From positions 806,001 to 870,000 of the forward strand of contig NZ_CP047593.1 in NCBI RefSeq assembly GCF_009905215.1: a stretch of DNA of 64,000 nt, in the 5' to 3' direction. Of this stretch, positions 17,178 through 26,218 are shown in pieces. Both the position numbers and the translations under genes were made by a program. The notes below the pieces were generated by a model. It made no database searches. It was given only the letters and a program-made list of their open reading frames with translations, and was not told the DNA's origin. Origin of the DNA: Tichowtungia aerotolerans (GTDB lineage: Bacteria; Verrucomicrobiota; Kiritimatiellia; Kiritimatiellales; Tichowtungiaceae). How positions within the stretch are numbered: the stretch's first letter is position 1; the number at the start of each line of letters is the position of its first letter.

Positions 17178-18653
17178 TTATTCGCCCAACAGAGCAGCGA
17201 TCACCTGCGCATAAACCCGCACCATAAAATCGTTCGGGTGGTTAACATGATTGCCGGTCATATCGCAGTAGCGCTTGGTTTTCAGAAAATATTCGTGCAT
17301 CGACCACACATCGGCGACGGCCACGGATTCCGATTCCAGCTGTTTGAGCGCCGGAAGATATCCGTCCATCGGCGAAAGGGAACGCCAGTTTTCGTTGGGC
17401 TGGAACGAGGCGATCAGGATGAATTCAACATCCGGATTCTGCGCCTTGATGAGCTCCATGGTTTTCTTGGTGTTGGCAATGTATTGTTCCACCGGGACTC
17501 TGGCCCCGTCATTCATACCGAACCCAAGCAGGCAGAGATCCGCTTTTTCAGGAGCTGCATAGTACGGAGCCACACTGAGGCCCCAGCTCGAAACCATGCC
17601 GCCCAGCGATGCATTCACAAAGGTGATTTCGCTCTGCGAACCGGAGCGTAAATATGTCATCAGCAAGTCGCCGTATCCCGGAACAAACGGCGGCTTCCCG
17701 GCTTTGCCGCTGGCGCTGGCTCCCGTGGAAATGCTGTCGCCCAGCAAAAGAATTTTCAGCGGTTCACCGCTGCGAAGCGCTTTTTTGGTTTTCAGAAGCT
17801 GCTTCTTTCCGGTCGATGGAACAGGGCCGCCCCATTTGCCGGCGTGTTCATAAGTCACGGCAATCTGGCGGTCGTTCCAATAATTGCCTTCGGTAAAGGC
17901 AATGTATCCGCCTTTCCACGACTTAAAGGTTTTCGGAGGCGCATCGGCAGAATCAGGATAGAGCTGCTTGTACGTTAAAGAAGGAATCGGGGATTTTTCG
18001 GTCAGCCGAATCGTTTTGCCATCCAGGATAAAATCAGTACCGCTCTGATAGGTTTTGTCCAGTGCATAACCGCGCACCGTAATCTCCCCGACCGGATCGA
18101 ACAGCAGGGAGCCCTCCGGCGCCTTGCCATCAACCGAAATCGGCAACACGGTTTCCCAAATCATTCTGGATGACTCCCATACCGGCGCCATCATCTCTTC
18201 CAGAGGATACCCCGGCTGCTCCGCAGTATCCACAATCAGCTGTGCTTTCGCTCCCGGCTTGGGACTGACCGCCGGAGCAGGGGATTCTGTCTGACGAATA
18301 ACAAATGAAAGTTCCGCCTGGCTGGAATTTTCATTGAACCAGTCTGTGATAATAAAATTCACCCCGGAATGCGTGGTTTTGATTGTCGATGTGACCAGAT
18401 ACTTTTCGGAACCATCTGCGGACACAACATACAGCTTCATCGACGGAGTCATCCCGTCTCCGGCCACAGTCGCAGGCAGGGAAACCCGTGCATCTGCTGT
18501 CTGCCGGCTTTTGACCTGGCCCAAATCAAATGAAAACATACAAACGACACCGGGCTCGTCACTTTTTTCAGGGGTCGCTGCCAATTGTATCTTTTCTGAG
18601 AAGGCTGCAAACAGGCTCCCCGTCAACACCCAAACCGCAAACAGTTTTTTCAT
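17178..18653 (-). CDS. secreted SGNH/GDSL-type hydrolase
   Basis: The start at 18653 is supported by AAAGGAGATT and opens a signal peptide (MKKLFAVWVLTGSLFAAFS). The N-terminal half is a beta-rich module; the C-terminal half has SGNH blocks: GDSIS with the catalytic Ser, the block II Gly in NASLGG, GMND for block III, and NHPND with the catalytic Asp and His region near the end. Such enzymes often remove acetyl groups from polysaccharides, which fits the sulfatase neighbours. About 491 residues. It converges on the upstream sulfatase with a 22-bp gap. Substrate inferred only from context. Confidence 0.85.
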   Translation of the reverse strand: MKKLFAVWVLTGSLFAAFSEKIQLAATPEKSDEPGVVCMFSFDLGQVKSRQTADARVSLPATVAGDGMTPSMKLYVVSADGSEKYLVTSTIKTTHSGVNFIITDWFNENSSQAELSFVIRQTESPAPAVSPKPGAKAQLIVDTAEQPGYPLEEMMAPVWESSRMIWETVLPISVDGKAPEGSLLFDPVGEITVRGYALDKTYQSGTDFILDGKTIRLTEKSPIPSLTYKQLYPDSADAPPKTFKSWKGGYIAFTEGNYWNDRQIAVTYEHAGKWGGPVPSTGKKQLLKTKKALRSGEPLKILLLGDSISTGASASGKAGKPPFVPGYGDLLMTYLRSGSQSEITFVNASLGGMVSSWGLSVAPYYAAPEKADLCLLGFGMNDGARVPVEQYIANTKKTMELIKAQNPDVEFILIASFQPNENWRSLSPMDGYLPALKQLESESVAVADVWSMHEYFLKTKRYCDMTGNHVNHPNDFMVRVYAQVIAALLGE

Positions 18654-18816
18654 CGTCACAATCTCCTTTGTTAACACACAAGACGGCCAGAACAGCTCTG
18701 AGAATAAGACTTCTCATTATGACCATTTATTCCCTCTGTTCAATGTCTTCACAGAACTGAATGATCCGCAAAACCAGCTGGTTGCCTTCCCGGCGACATC
18801 TAGGTACATTTGCTGG

Positions 18817-20151
18817 ATGAAAACACTGGGTACCATTCTGATTGTTCTGTTCGTAATTGTCGCATTGCTGGGCGTCGGGCTTCAGATGTTCCTGACCAAG
18901 GGGCTGACATCTGCGCTCAACCAGGGAGTCTTCCCTGCCGTCAAGGCCATGTACGGACTGGAAATGAGCATCACCAACGCATCGGTGAATGTCCTTAAAG
19001 GAACGGCCGAACTGCAGGGCTTTGCCGTGCGCAACCTGAAAGGCTATGAAGAACCCTACCTGCTGACCTTTGACGACTGCCTGATGGAAGTCGATATGAT
19101 GTCGCTGATCCGCCGGGACCCGATTCTCATCAACCGCGCTGAAGCACATGGCGCCGTACTGGTGGTTGAACGGAACAGCGATCGCAAGTTCAACGTCAAG
19201 GAACTCGCCGATGCTCTCAAGCCGGTTGAATCATCAACCGCGCCGGATACGGAGCCGGAAGAAAAAGCAGAACCGCAACGCGTCCCGGCCCCTGAAAAAG
19301 AAGTCGCAAAAACAGAACCGGTACCCGTGCATATCCGCCGCATCATCGCTGATCTGCGCGTTCTTTATTCCGACTCCAAAAGAGACCGGGAATATCCACT
19401 GGATCTGCAACTGAAAGCCAGCGACCTGTTTACAGTTCCAGAAAAAAGCCAACCGAACAGCCTGATCGTTCTGCGCGGATCACTGGCAGACGACAGCAAT
19501 TCATTTGCCACCGATCTCAGCGCCGTCTTAGAGCCGCTGACCGACCCGGCCAATCCGACCTTCAACGCAACCGGAAGTATTCTGGATATCGACGCCGAAT
19601 TCCTCGAAGAACTGCTGAGCAAAAACGATATGGAAAGCGGCGTCTTTTCCATTAAGCCATCGATTACCTGCAACCAGGGCCGACTCGAAGGATCCGACAT
19701 CGACCTGGTCATTAAAGACCTCAAAATCTACAATGCGGAAATCGGCGAAACCAAACTGACGCTGCCAATCACCGGCACGCTGCAGAAACCATGGATTGAT
19801 TTGTCCGGCACACTCAGTTCGCTCTTCTCGGAACAGGCGCTCAACATCGGAAAAGCCGTTGGTCTTCAGGAATTGAAAAAAGAACTCGGCATCGAAGACG
19901 GCGCCATCACACAGCAGACTCTAATGGGCCAGCTCACCAACCGGGTAGAAGAAATCAATGACAGCCCTGCCCTGCAGGAACTGATCCAGCAGATTGCTCC
20001 GGGCACACAGCCAACCAACAGCACCTCCACAAATCAACCGATCAAAAAAGCCATCGGAAACGCTCTGATTGAACAGCTCGAACAAAACGTTAAAGAAGTC
20101 GAAGGCAACGAGGCGGTTAAGGACCTTCTCCGCGGCTTTTTCAACAAATAA
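18817..20151 (+). CDS. AsmA-like membrane-anchored protein
   Basis: 444 residues from the ATG at 18817, chosen because it opens an N-terminal transmembrane helix (LGTILIVLFVIVALLGVGL). A long beta-rich periplasmic region follows, typical of AsmA/TamB-like lipid-transfer proteins (repeated patterns such as LRGSLADD and ITGTLQKPWIDLSGTL). A low-complexity acidic and proline-rich linker lies near residues 145-170. The last 100 residues are helical and Gln/Asn-rich. It is followed 18 bp later by plsY, so it may take part in phospholipid supply to the outer membrane. The specific AsmA clade is not assignable by eye. Confidence 0.75.
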   Translation: MKTLGTILIVLFVIVALLGVGLQMFLTKGLTSALNQGVFPAVKAMYGLEMSITNASVNVLKGTAELQGFAVRNLKGYEEPYLLTFDDCLMEVDMMSLIRRDPILINRAEAHGAVLVVERNSDRKFNVKELADALKPVESSTAPDTEPEEKAEPQRVPAPEKEVAKTEPVPVHIRRIIADLRVLYSDSKRDREYPLDLQLKASDLFTVPEKSQPNSLIVLRGSLADDSNSFATDLSAVLEPLTDPANPTFNATGSILDIDAEFLEELLSKNDMESGVFSIKPSITCNQGRLEGSDIDLVIKDLKIYNAEIGETKLTLPITGTLQKPWIDLSGTLSSLFSEQALNIGKAVGLQELKKELGIEDGAITQQTLMGQLTNRVEEINDSPALQELIQQIAPGTQPTNSTSTNQPIKKAIGNALIEQLEQNVKEVEGNEAVKDLLRGFFNK

Positions 20152-20169
20152 CCTGAAACCGGTTCTTCT

Positions 20170-20778
20170 ATGCAAATACAGATTCCTCTTCTCACCATAC
20201 TCGCCTATCTGATCGGTTCCGTGCCGTTCGGCCTGCTGCTCGCAAAAACCCAAGGCAAAGACATCCGGAAACTGGGCAGCGGAAATATCGGTGCCACCAA
20301 TGTCCTGCGCTGCCTGGGGAAACCGCTGGGCATCACCTGCTTCGTGCTCGATGTCCTCAAAGGCTTCTTGCCCGCCTTCCTTTTTCCAAACATTGGAAAC
20401 TGCGGTGCAGAATTCGGAATTCTCTTTGGCGCGGCCGCCATCCTCGGCCACAACTTTCCGATCTTCCTGAAATTCAAAGGCGGCAAAGGTGTCGCCACCA
20501 GCGCAGGCGTCCTGTTTGGCGTCGCCCCGATGGCTGTTGTCGCCGGCCTGCTCGTCTGGGTGATCGTCCTGAAAGTATCCGGTTATGTCTCGCTCGGCTC
20601 CATCATCGCCGCACTGGCCGTCGCTCTCATCGGCTGGATTCGCGTCGACCACTACGGCGTCGTGACCGCCGCCGCGCTCACTCTCCTCGCCGCGCTCTCC
20701 ATTTACCGCCATCGCGCCAACATCCAGCGACTCATCGCCGGAACTGAAAATAAATTTGAGAAAAAGAAAAAATCCTGA
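20170..20778 (+). CDS. plsY: glycerol-3-phosphate acyltransferase PlsY
   Basis: Transfers acyl from acyl-phosphate to glycerol-3-phosphate, the first step of phospholipid synthesis, in the inner membrane. At 202 residues the length is normal. The three PlsY motifs are clear: SGNIGATN, KGGKGVATSAG and RHRANIQRL. Several transmembrane helices are visible. The C-terminus is lysine-rich. The next gene, gpsA, makes its substrate. A perfect copy of the iterated palindrome lies inside the gene at 20384-20398, encoding FPNIGN. Confidence 0.96.
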   Translation: MQIQIPLLTILAYLIGSVPFGLLLAKTQGKDIRKLGSGNIGATNVLRCLGKPLGITCFVLDVLKGFLPAFLFPNIGNCGAEFGILFGAAAILGHNFPIFLKFKGGKGVATSAGVLFGVAPMAVVAGLLVWVIVLKVSGYVSLGSIIAALAVALIGWIRVDHYGVVTAAALTLLAALSIYRHRANIQRLIAGTENKFEKKKKS

Positions 20779-20861
20779 TCGGTTTCTCGCCAGAACGCCA
20801 AGCCCGCAGAGTGTATGATTAGCGCGCTTTGCGAGAGAAAAAAGAAAGCAACAAATAGCCT

Positions 20862-21842
20862 ATGAACTGTTTTGTAATTGGAAACGGCGGATGGGGCACG
20901 GCCCTCGCCATGACACTCGCCGGCAACGGCCACCGCGTAACCATCTGGGGCCCCTTCGAAGAAGAAATTGAAACGATCCGCAGCGCGGGCGAAAACAGTG
21001 TTTACCTGCCGGGCGTCGATCTTCCGTCGGAAATCAAGTGGACTTCCGATCCATCCGCCTCCGCCGGAACAGATCTGGTCGTCATGGTTACACCGTCACG
21101 CTTTTATCGCAGCACGCTCGAAACCTTTGTGCCGTACCTCAGCGAAAACACGCTGATTGTGAGCGCGACCAAAGGACTCGACGAAAAAACGCACCAACGG
21201 ATGAGTGAAGTGGCCGAAGAAGTGCTTCACCGCGAAATCGCCGTGCTCTCCGGACCGAGCCACGCCGAAGAAGTGGCTCGCGGTGTCCCAACGGCCGTCA
21301 CTGTCGCCGGCAGCGATTTCCAAACATTGGAAAAAATCCAGGCCGCTTTTATGGGCCCCGCGTTCCGCGTATACACCTCCGACGATCTCATCGGCGTCGA
21401 ACTGGGCGGAACGCTCAAAAACGTCATCGCCGTCGCCGCCGGAATTCTCGACGGAATCGGACTGGGTGATAATTCCAAGGCCGCGCTGATGACGCGCGGA
21501 CTGGCGGAAATCGCCCGCCTCGGCGCCGCTCTCGGCGCCAAACCGGAAACCTTCTCCGGCCTGAGCGGCATCGGCGACCTGATCGTTACCTGCGCCAGCC
21601 GTCACAGCCGCAACCGCTCGGTCGGAGAGCGTCTAGGAAGGGGTGAGAGCCTTCAGGAGATCATGAACGGAATGAAGCAGGTTGCGGAAGGAATCTGGAA
21701 CGCTAAAGCCGCCCGCGATCTGGCAGAAAAACATCATATCGACGTGCCGATTACCGAAGAGGTCTGTCAGATTGTTGAGAACGGAAAAGACCCGAAGCAG
21801 GCGCTGCATGATTTAATGAACCGTGACCCCAAAGCTGAATAA
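20862..21842 (+). CDS. gpsA: NAD(P)-dependent glycerol-3-phosphate dehydrogenase
   Basis: Reduces dihydroxyacetone phosphate to glycerol-3-phosphate for PlsY. The 326-residue protein has the Rossmann motif GNGGWGTALA at the start, ATKGLDEKT, LSGPSHAEEVA, the catalytic Lys region GGTLKNVIAVAAGI, and GLSGIGDLIVTC with the substrate-binding SRNRSVG. It follows plsY by 83 bp, a common pairing. The gene contains a perfect iterated palindrome at 21318-21332, read in another frame (FQTLEK) than in plsY. Start supported by length and by the Rossmann motif beginning at residue 5. Confidence 0.97.
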   Translation: MNCFVIGNGGWGTALAMTLAGNGHRVTIWGPFEEEIETIRSAGENSVYLPGVDLPSEIKWTSDPSASAGTDLVVMVTPSRFYRSTLETFVPYLSENTLIVSATKGLDEKTHQRMSEVAEEVLHREIAVLSGPSHAEEVARGVPTAVTVAGSDFQTLEKIQAAFMGPAFRVYTSDDLIGVELGGTLKNVIAVAAGILDGIGLGDNSKAALMTRGLAEIARLGAALGAKPETFSGLSGIGDLIVTCASRHSRNRSVGERLGRGESLQEIMNGMKQVAEGIWNAKAARDLAEKHHIDVPITEEVCQIVENGKDPKQALHDLMNRDPKAE

Positions 21843-21851
21843 AGGAATTTA

Positions 21852-22685
21852 ATGATGCAGAAAAAACTGTCGTGTCTGATGTTAAGTCTGCTCGCCCTCA
21901 CCCTGTCGGCGGTGGCGGCTTCCGTAAATATCATCTCCATTCCCGCCAGCACAATGGAAAAAACCATTCCGGCCACTCTGATTCTTCCGGATGCCTACGA
22001 GAACAACGCAGATCAGCGCTTCCCCGTCCTCTATCTGCTGCATGGTGCAGGCGGCAATCACGCCGGATGGAACAATGCTGCCGAAATCAGCAGGCTGGCC
22101 GACGAATACGGAATGATTGTTCTGTGTCCGGACGGTGGAAAAACCAGCTGGTATTTCGACAGTCCGATCGACCCGACCTATCAGTACGAAACCTATGTCG
22201 CCAAAGACTGCGTTCAGTTTATGGATTCGAACTACCGCACGCTGGCGCAGCGCGAGTCGCGCGCTACCTGCGGACTGAGCATGGGCGGTCATGGCGCTCT
22301 ATTTCTGGCGATTCGCCATCTGGACACCTTCAGTGTGGCCGTGGCGCTGAGCGGCGGCGTGGATATCCGCCCCTTCCCGAACAACTGGGATATTAAGCTG
22401 CGCATCGGAGAAAAACAGACGAACCCGGAAAACTGGGAACAATTCACCGTCATCAACCTGGCCAAAAACCTCAAAAACGATGATCTGGCCATTTCTCTGG
22501 ACTGCGGAACCGGCGACTTTTTCCGCGAAGTCAACCGCGCACTGCACCAGCAGCTGATTGACGACGGCATCGACCATCACTTTGAGGAAAACCCCGGCAA
22601 GCACAACTGGGACTACTGGAAATCTGCCATTCAGCGACAAATGATTTTTATCGATCAACACATCGCCCATTCCCTGGTGCAGTAA
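21852..22685 (+). CDS. secreted alpha/beta-hydrolase, esterase D / feruloyl-esterase-like
   Basis: 277 residues with a signal peptide to about residue 23. The esterase family (PF00756-like) is recognised by FPVLYLLHGAGG, the nucleophile elbow GLSMGGHGAL and a late His in GKHNWDYW. It probably cleaves small esters, such as aromatic or acetyl esters on glycans, in the periplasm. Its stop overlaps the ATG of the DUF4395 gene by one base, so the two are translationally coupled. GGAATT lies a few bases before the ATG, 10 bp after gpsA. Confidence 0.85.
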   Translation: MMQKKLSCLMLSLLALTLSAVAASVNIISIPASTMEKTIPATLILPDAYENNADQRFPVLYLLHGAGGNHAGWNNAAEISRLADEYGMIVLCPDGGKTSWYFDSPIDPTYQYETYVAKDCVQFMDSNYRTLAQRESRATCGLSMGGHGALFLAIRHLDTFSVAVALSGGVDIRPFPNNWDIKLRIGEKQTNPENWEQFTVINLAKNLKNDDLAISLDCGTGDFFREVNRALHQQLIDDGIDHHFEENPGKHNWDYWKSAIQRQMIFIDQHIAHSLVQ

Positions 22686-23089
22686 TGAATACATTAAACA
22701 AAAGCGTCGTCCGCATCACCGCATTCCTAACCGTCCTGCTGCTGCTCGGCGGGCTGTTTTCCATGCTCAAATGGGTCGCACTGATCCTGTGTTTTGATGC
22801 ACTGATCCGCGGATTTACAAACCTGCCGATCAGCCCCCTGCACCGCGCCGCCCGCGCGCAGTCGAAAATACTGCGTCGCGGTGCAACACCGGTTGATGCC
22901 GCACCATACCGTTTTGCGGCCAGAATCGGATTTGCCGTTTACGCCCTGATTACCCTTCTGGCCTTTACCGGCCTGATTGCGCCCGCACGAATCCTGACCC
23001 AGTTGATGGTTCTGGCCGCCGGAGTTGAAGCATTTGCGGGTATCAACATCTGGGGAAAAGTCTACACCCTGCTCCACAAATCCAGATGA
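22685..23089 (+). CDS. DUF4395-type inner-membrane protein
   Basis: 134 residues with four hydrophobic segments arranged as two hairpins. The middle has the DUF4395 pattern: SPLHRAARAQ after the first hairpin, then DAAPYRFAARIGF. No biochemical role is established for the family, though homologues often sit near redox or thiol genes. It overlaps both neighbours (1 bp before, 4 bp after), so it belongs to a tight operon with the esterase and the RluA-family gene. Confidence 0.75.
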   Translation: MNTLNKSVVRITAFLTVLLLLGGLFSMLKWVALILCFDALIRGFTNLPISPLHRAARAQSKILRRGATPVDAAPYRFAARIGFAVYALITLLAFTGLIAPARILTQLMVLAAGVEAFAGINIWGKVYTLLHKSR

Positions 23090-24477
23090 ACCGGCCTCCG
23101 CTCACCCTCGCCGCCTTCGGACTCTGTACCGACTGCCGAACCGTTCACACGCTCCCCGTTGGCAACAGCCGCCAATACGCGGACGGGCTGATAAAAGAAC
23201 TCGATGAACGCAGATGCATAGACGACGCTTCCAATCCAAAATTTTCTACGGATTATCTCTGGGGCGACGCGCGCGGACAAATGTTCGGTGTGCTCGAATG
23301 CGAAGACAGAAACGGGAACTCCGTCGTGCTGAAAGCATTTTCCTGCCAGTACAACGGCGAGTGGAGCGTTGACGGATGGGTTCCTCCTATCCCGAACCCT
23401 CAGGCCTTTGAACAGCTGATTGCTGAGCCGGACCGAGAAATCAACATACGCACACGTGCACTGAAAAAACTGCAGGCAACCGACCCGGACCATTTCCAAC
23501 TGTTTGAAGAGCGCAAGGCGCTCTCGCAGCAACTGATGAAGGAGATTCACGCTCTCTACCGCCTGACTAATTTTCGCGGAGCAACCCGGCCGCTATCAGC
23601 AATATTTCCTGGAGACAACATCCCCACCGGCGTCGGCGACTGCTGCGCGCCGAAACTGCTGAACTATGCCGTTCTCAACAAACTGAAACCGCTCGGCCTG
23701 AGCGAATTCTATTACGGCAGAGAAAACAAATCCGGAACCCGCCAACATAAAAAGTTCTATCCCGCCTGCGCCGAAAAATGCCGTCCAATTCTCGGCTTTA
23801 TGCTCTGCGGACTGGATGGTGCTTCCGCCACAACAGCAGCACAAAAAAAATTAGAATTCCTTTTTGCCGACGACAGCCTCGTCGTTGTCGCGAAACCATC
23901 CGGCCTGCTGTCTGTCCCGGGCAAAGGACCGGAAAATCAGGACTGCGTCACCGCGCGAATCAGAGAAGTTTTTCCAGACTGCCCCGGCCATCCGGAAGTA
24001 CACCGGCTCGATATGGACACCTCCGGCCTGATGGTGCTCGCGCTTAACCGCGATGCCCATCGCGAACTGTCGCGACAGTTCCACGACCGCGAAACCTCTA
24101 AAAAATATATTGCACTTCTGAACGGAGAGATCGAAGAGGGTTCCGGCGTAATCAAACTGCCGTTTCGACTCGACGTCGACAACCGGCCCATGCAGATCTA
24201 CGATCCCGTCCACGGAAAGATCGGAATCACCCGCTGGAAGACGCTCGGCATCGAGGACGGGAAGACACGCGTTGAAATGATTCCGATCACTGGAAGAACC
24301 CATCAGCTGCGCGTACACGCCGCCTCAGAACACGGCATTGGAGTTCCAATCATTGGAGACCGTCTCTACGGAACCGGAACGGCTCCCGGCCAGCTGAAAC
24401 TGCATGCCTCGTTTCTATCGTTCATCCATCCGGCTACCGGAAGGAAAATGCAGTTCACATCCGAACCACCGTTTTGA
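23086..24477 (+). CDS. RluA-family pseudouridine synthase with N-terminal extension
   Basis: 463 residues. Residues about 250-463 are a complete RluA catalytic domain: VVAKPSGLLSVPG, HRLDMDTSGLMV with the catalytic Asp, TGRTHQLRVH and IIGDRLYG. The first 240 residues are an extension with CTDC, DCCAPKLLNYA and CAEKC, giving several Cys that could bind zinc or an Fe-S cluster. Such N-terminally extended members exist in marine bacteria, but their RNA target is not clear. ATGA overlaps the previous gene. A one-mismatch iterated palindrome lies at 24344-24358. Confidence 0.88.
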   Translation: MNRPPLTLAAFGLCTDCRTVHTLPVGNSRQYADGLIKELDERRCIDDASNPKFSTDYLWGDARGQMFGVLECEDRNGNSVVLKAFSCQYNGEWSVDGWVPPIPNPQAFEQLIAEPDREINIRTRALKKLQATDPDHFQLFEERKALSQQLMKEIHALYRLTNFRGATRPLSAIFPGDNIPTGVGDCCAPKLLNYAVLNKLKPLGLSEFYYGRENKSGTRQHKKFYPACAEKCRPILGFMLCGLDGASATTAAQKKLEFLFADDSLVVVAKPSGLLSVPGKGPENQDCVTARIREVFPDCPGHPEVHRLDMDTSGLMVLALNRDAHRELSRQFHDRETSKKYIALLNGEIEEGSGVIKLPFRLDVDNRPMQIYDPVHGKIGITRWKTLGIEDGKTRVEMIPITGRTHQLRVHAASEHGIGVPIIGDRLYGTGTAPGQLKLHASFLSFIHPATGRKMQFTSEPPF

Positions 24478-25662
24478 TCAGGAAAGGCGGGAGACAAACC
24501 GGGCGATACGGGGCATAGCTTCTTTGAGGTCATCGAACGCCGTCGCAAAGCAGCAGCGCACCGACCCTTCACCGCAAGCGCCGAAGGCGGTCCCCGGAAC
24601 AACCGCCACATTTTCTTCCTCAAGAAGTTTCATGGCAAAGTCGTAGGAGCTCAGCCCGAATTTTCCAATGGTTGGAAACATGTAAAAAGCTCCTCCGGGC
24701 AGAAAACACTCAACACCCATCTCCTGAAAAGCGCTGTGCATGTAGTTCCGGCGCGCGGCATAGCTCTCACGCATTCCGGCGATATCTTCTGCCGGGTTTT
24801 GGAGGGCCTCAAGAGCGGCACGCTGACTCAGTACAGGAGCACAAAGCATCGTGTACTGATGAATTTTCATCATAGCTTCCGTGAGCTCGGGCGGAGCGCA
24901 GGAGAAACCGAGTCGAAAACCCGTCATGGCCCATGCTTTGGAGAATCCGTGCAGATAAACGGTACGTTCACGCATGCCGGGAACAGCTAATATACTGGAG
25001 TGCTGCACGTCGTAGGACAGTTCACCGTAAATTTCGTCCGAAAGAACAATCAAATCGTGTTCTATGGCAAATGCGGCAATTTCTTCGGTTTCTTTGCGAG
25101 ACAAAACCGCGCCGGTCGGATTGGTCGGGAAGTTGAGAATCAGGACTTTTGTTTTTTCCGTCACCTTTTCTTCGAGCTGCGCACGGGTTAGACGGAAGCT
25201 ATTCTCAACAGAGGTTTCGATCTTGACCGGCACCCCATGAGCAAAGGTAATGATCGGGTTGTAGGAAACGTAGCAGGGTTCGTGATAGAGCACTTCGTCG
25301 CCCGGCTCAATCAGTGCACGCAGAGCAAGATCCATCGCCTCGCTGACGCCGACTGTAACCAGAATTTCACGGTCTGCACTGTATTCGACACCAATCAGAC
25401 CTTTGACATAAGACGACAGTTCTTTACGCAGGCTGAGCAAACCGAAGTTGGACGTGTAACTGGTCACGCCCTGCTCCAGCGCTGTAATGGCGGCCTCACG
25501 TATGTGCCAGGGCGTCACGAAATCCGGCTCCCCGACACCAAGACTGATCACGTCGTCGCGGGAGCTTACAATATCGAAGAAATCGCGGATGCCTGAACGC
25601 GGAATATCGCGCACGTGAGCGGCAATCCGGTCACGGAGAGATTTGGGGGCGTTCGTTTTCAT
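24478..25662 (-). CDS. class I/II aminotransferase, AlaT/YugH-like
   Basis: PLP enzyme of 394 residues. SLGVGEPDF, TNPTGAVLS, LSDEIYGEL and the Schiff-base Lys in HGFSKAWAMTGFRLG place it in the fold-type I aspartate/alanine aminotransferase group. The start lies 32 bp inside the upstream Lrp gene. This regulator-aminotransferase pair has the same order as the Bacillus yugG-yugH (alaR-alaT) pair, which supports a role in alanine or related amino-acid transamination. Substrate is inferred. Contains a perfect iterated palindrome at 24663-24677 (encoding FPTIGK). Confidence 0.9.
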   Translation of the reverse strand: MKTNAPKSLRDRIAAHVRDIPRSGIRDFFDIVSSRDDVISLGVGEPDFVTPWHIREAAITALEQGVTSYTSNFGLLSLRKELSSYVKGLIGVEYSADREILVTVGVSEAMDLALRALIEPGDEVLYHEPCYVSYNPIITFAHGVPVKIETSVENSFRLTRAQLEEKVTEKTKVLILNFPTNPTGAVLSRKETEEIAAFAIEHDLIVLSDEIYGELSYDVQHSSILAVPGMRERTVYLHGFSKAWAMTGFRLGFSCAPPELTEAMMKIHQYTMLCAPVLSQRAALEALQNPAEDIAGMRESYAARRNYMHSAFQEMGVECFLPGGAFYMFPTIGKFGLSSYDFAMKLLEEENVAVVPGTAFGACGEGSVRCCFATAFDDLKEAMPRIARFVSRLS

Positions 25663-26110
25663 CAGGAGTATGCATCAGCACATCGTTGCGCTTATAGGTT
25701 TTGAGCATGAAATGGGTACCGGTGCCAACCACACCGCTCAGCGGAGAAAGCTTTTCGCTGACAAAACTGGCGACTTCATTGAGTGTTTTTCCGCCGACAA
25801 ACAGCAACAGGTCATAGCCTCCGGACATCAGGTAAGCAGAACGAACTTCAGGAAACCGGCTGATTCGCTCCGCAATGCGGTTGAAGCCGCCTTCACGCTC
25901 GGCAGTCAGACGCACTTCAATGACCGCCGTAACCGGACCGTCTTCCAGCTTGTCTTCGTTAATGACGGTCTGATAGCCCTGAATAATTCCAGCGGCTTCA
26001 TATTCTTCGATCTTTTCCGAAATTGCTTCGACCGGCTGTCCCAGCAGTTTGGCCAGATTCTCCGGACTTTCTTTCGCGTTATTTTTCAGCAGCTTAAGCA
26101 GTTCATCCAT
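25631..26110 (-). CDS. Lrp/AsnC-family regulator
   Basis: 159 residues. The N-terminal winged HTH (ESPENLAKLLGQPVEAISEKI, then EAAGIIQGYQTVIN) is followed by an AsnC-type alpha-beta ligand domain (VTAVIEVRL, VRSAYLMSGGYDLLLFV). AATAGGAGAAAATTT precedes the ATG. It probably senses an amino acid and controls the overlapping aminotransferase gene. The C-terminal 10 residues are translated from DNA that also encodes the start of that gene. Confidence 0.92.
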   Translation of the reverse strand: MDELLKLLKNNAKESPENLAKLLGQPVEAISEKIEEYEAAGIIQGYQTVINEDKLEDGPVTAVIEVRLTAEREGGFNRIAERISRFPEVRSAYLMSGGYDLLLFVGGKTLNEVASFVSEKLSPLSGVVGTGTHFMLKTYKRNDVLMHTPDENERPQISP

Positions 26111-26149
26111 AAATTTTCTCCTATTGGAAAAACTGAGTTATAAACGCTT

Positions 26150-26164
26150 TTCCAAACCTTGGAA
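26150..26164. repeat. iterated palindrome TTCCAANNNTTGGAA, exact copy beside a terminator
   Basis: TTCCAA-ACC-TTGGAA between the Lrp gene and the porin gene. On the minus strand it begins right where the porin terminator's T-run ends and shares TTTTCC with it. Confidence 0.9.
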
Positions 26165-26197
26165 AACAAAAAAGCGTCCCGCGCTGCGGGACGCTTT
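26162..26197 (-). terminator. intrinsic terminator of the porin gene
   Basis: A perfect 12-bp stem (AAAGCGTCCCGC with its complement at 26186-26197), a 3-base loop, and on the minus strand a run TTTTTTGTTTTCC just after the stem. It lies 22 bp after the porin stop codon. Confidence 0.9.
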
Positions 26198-26218
26198 CGG
26201 ATTTTGCCGAAACTTCGC

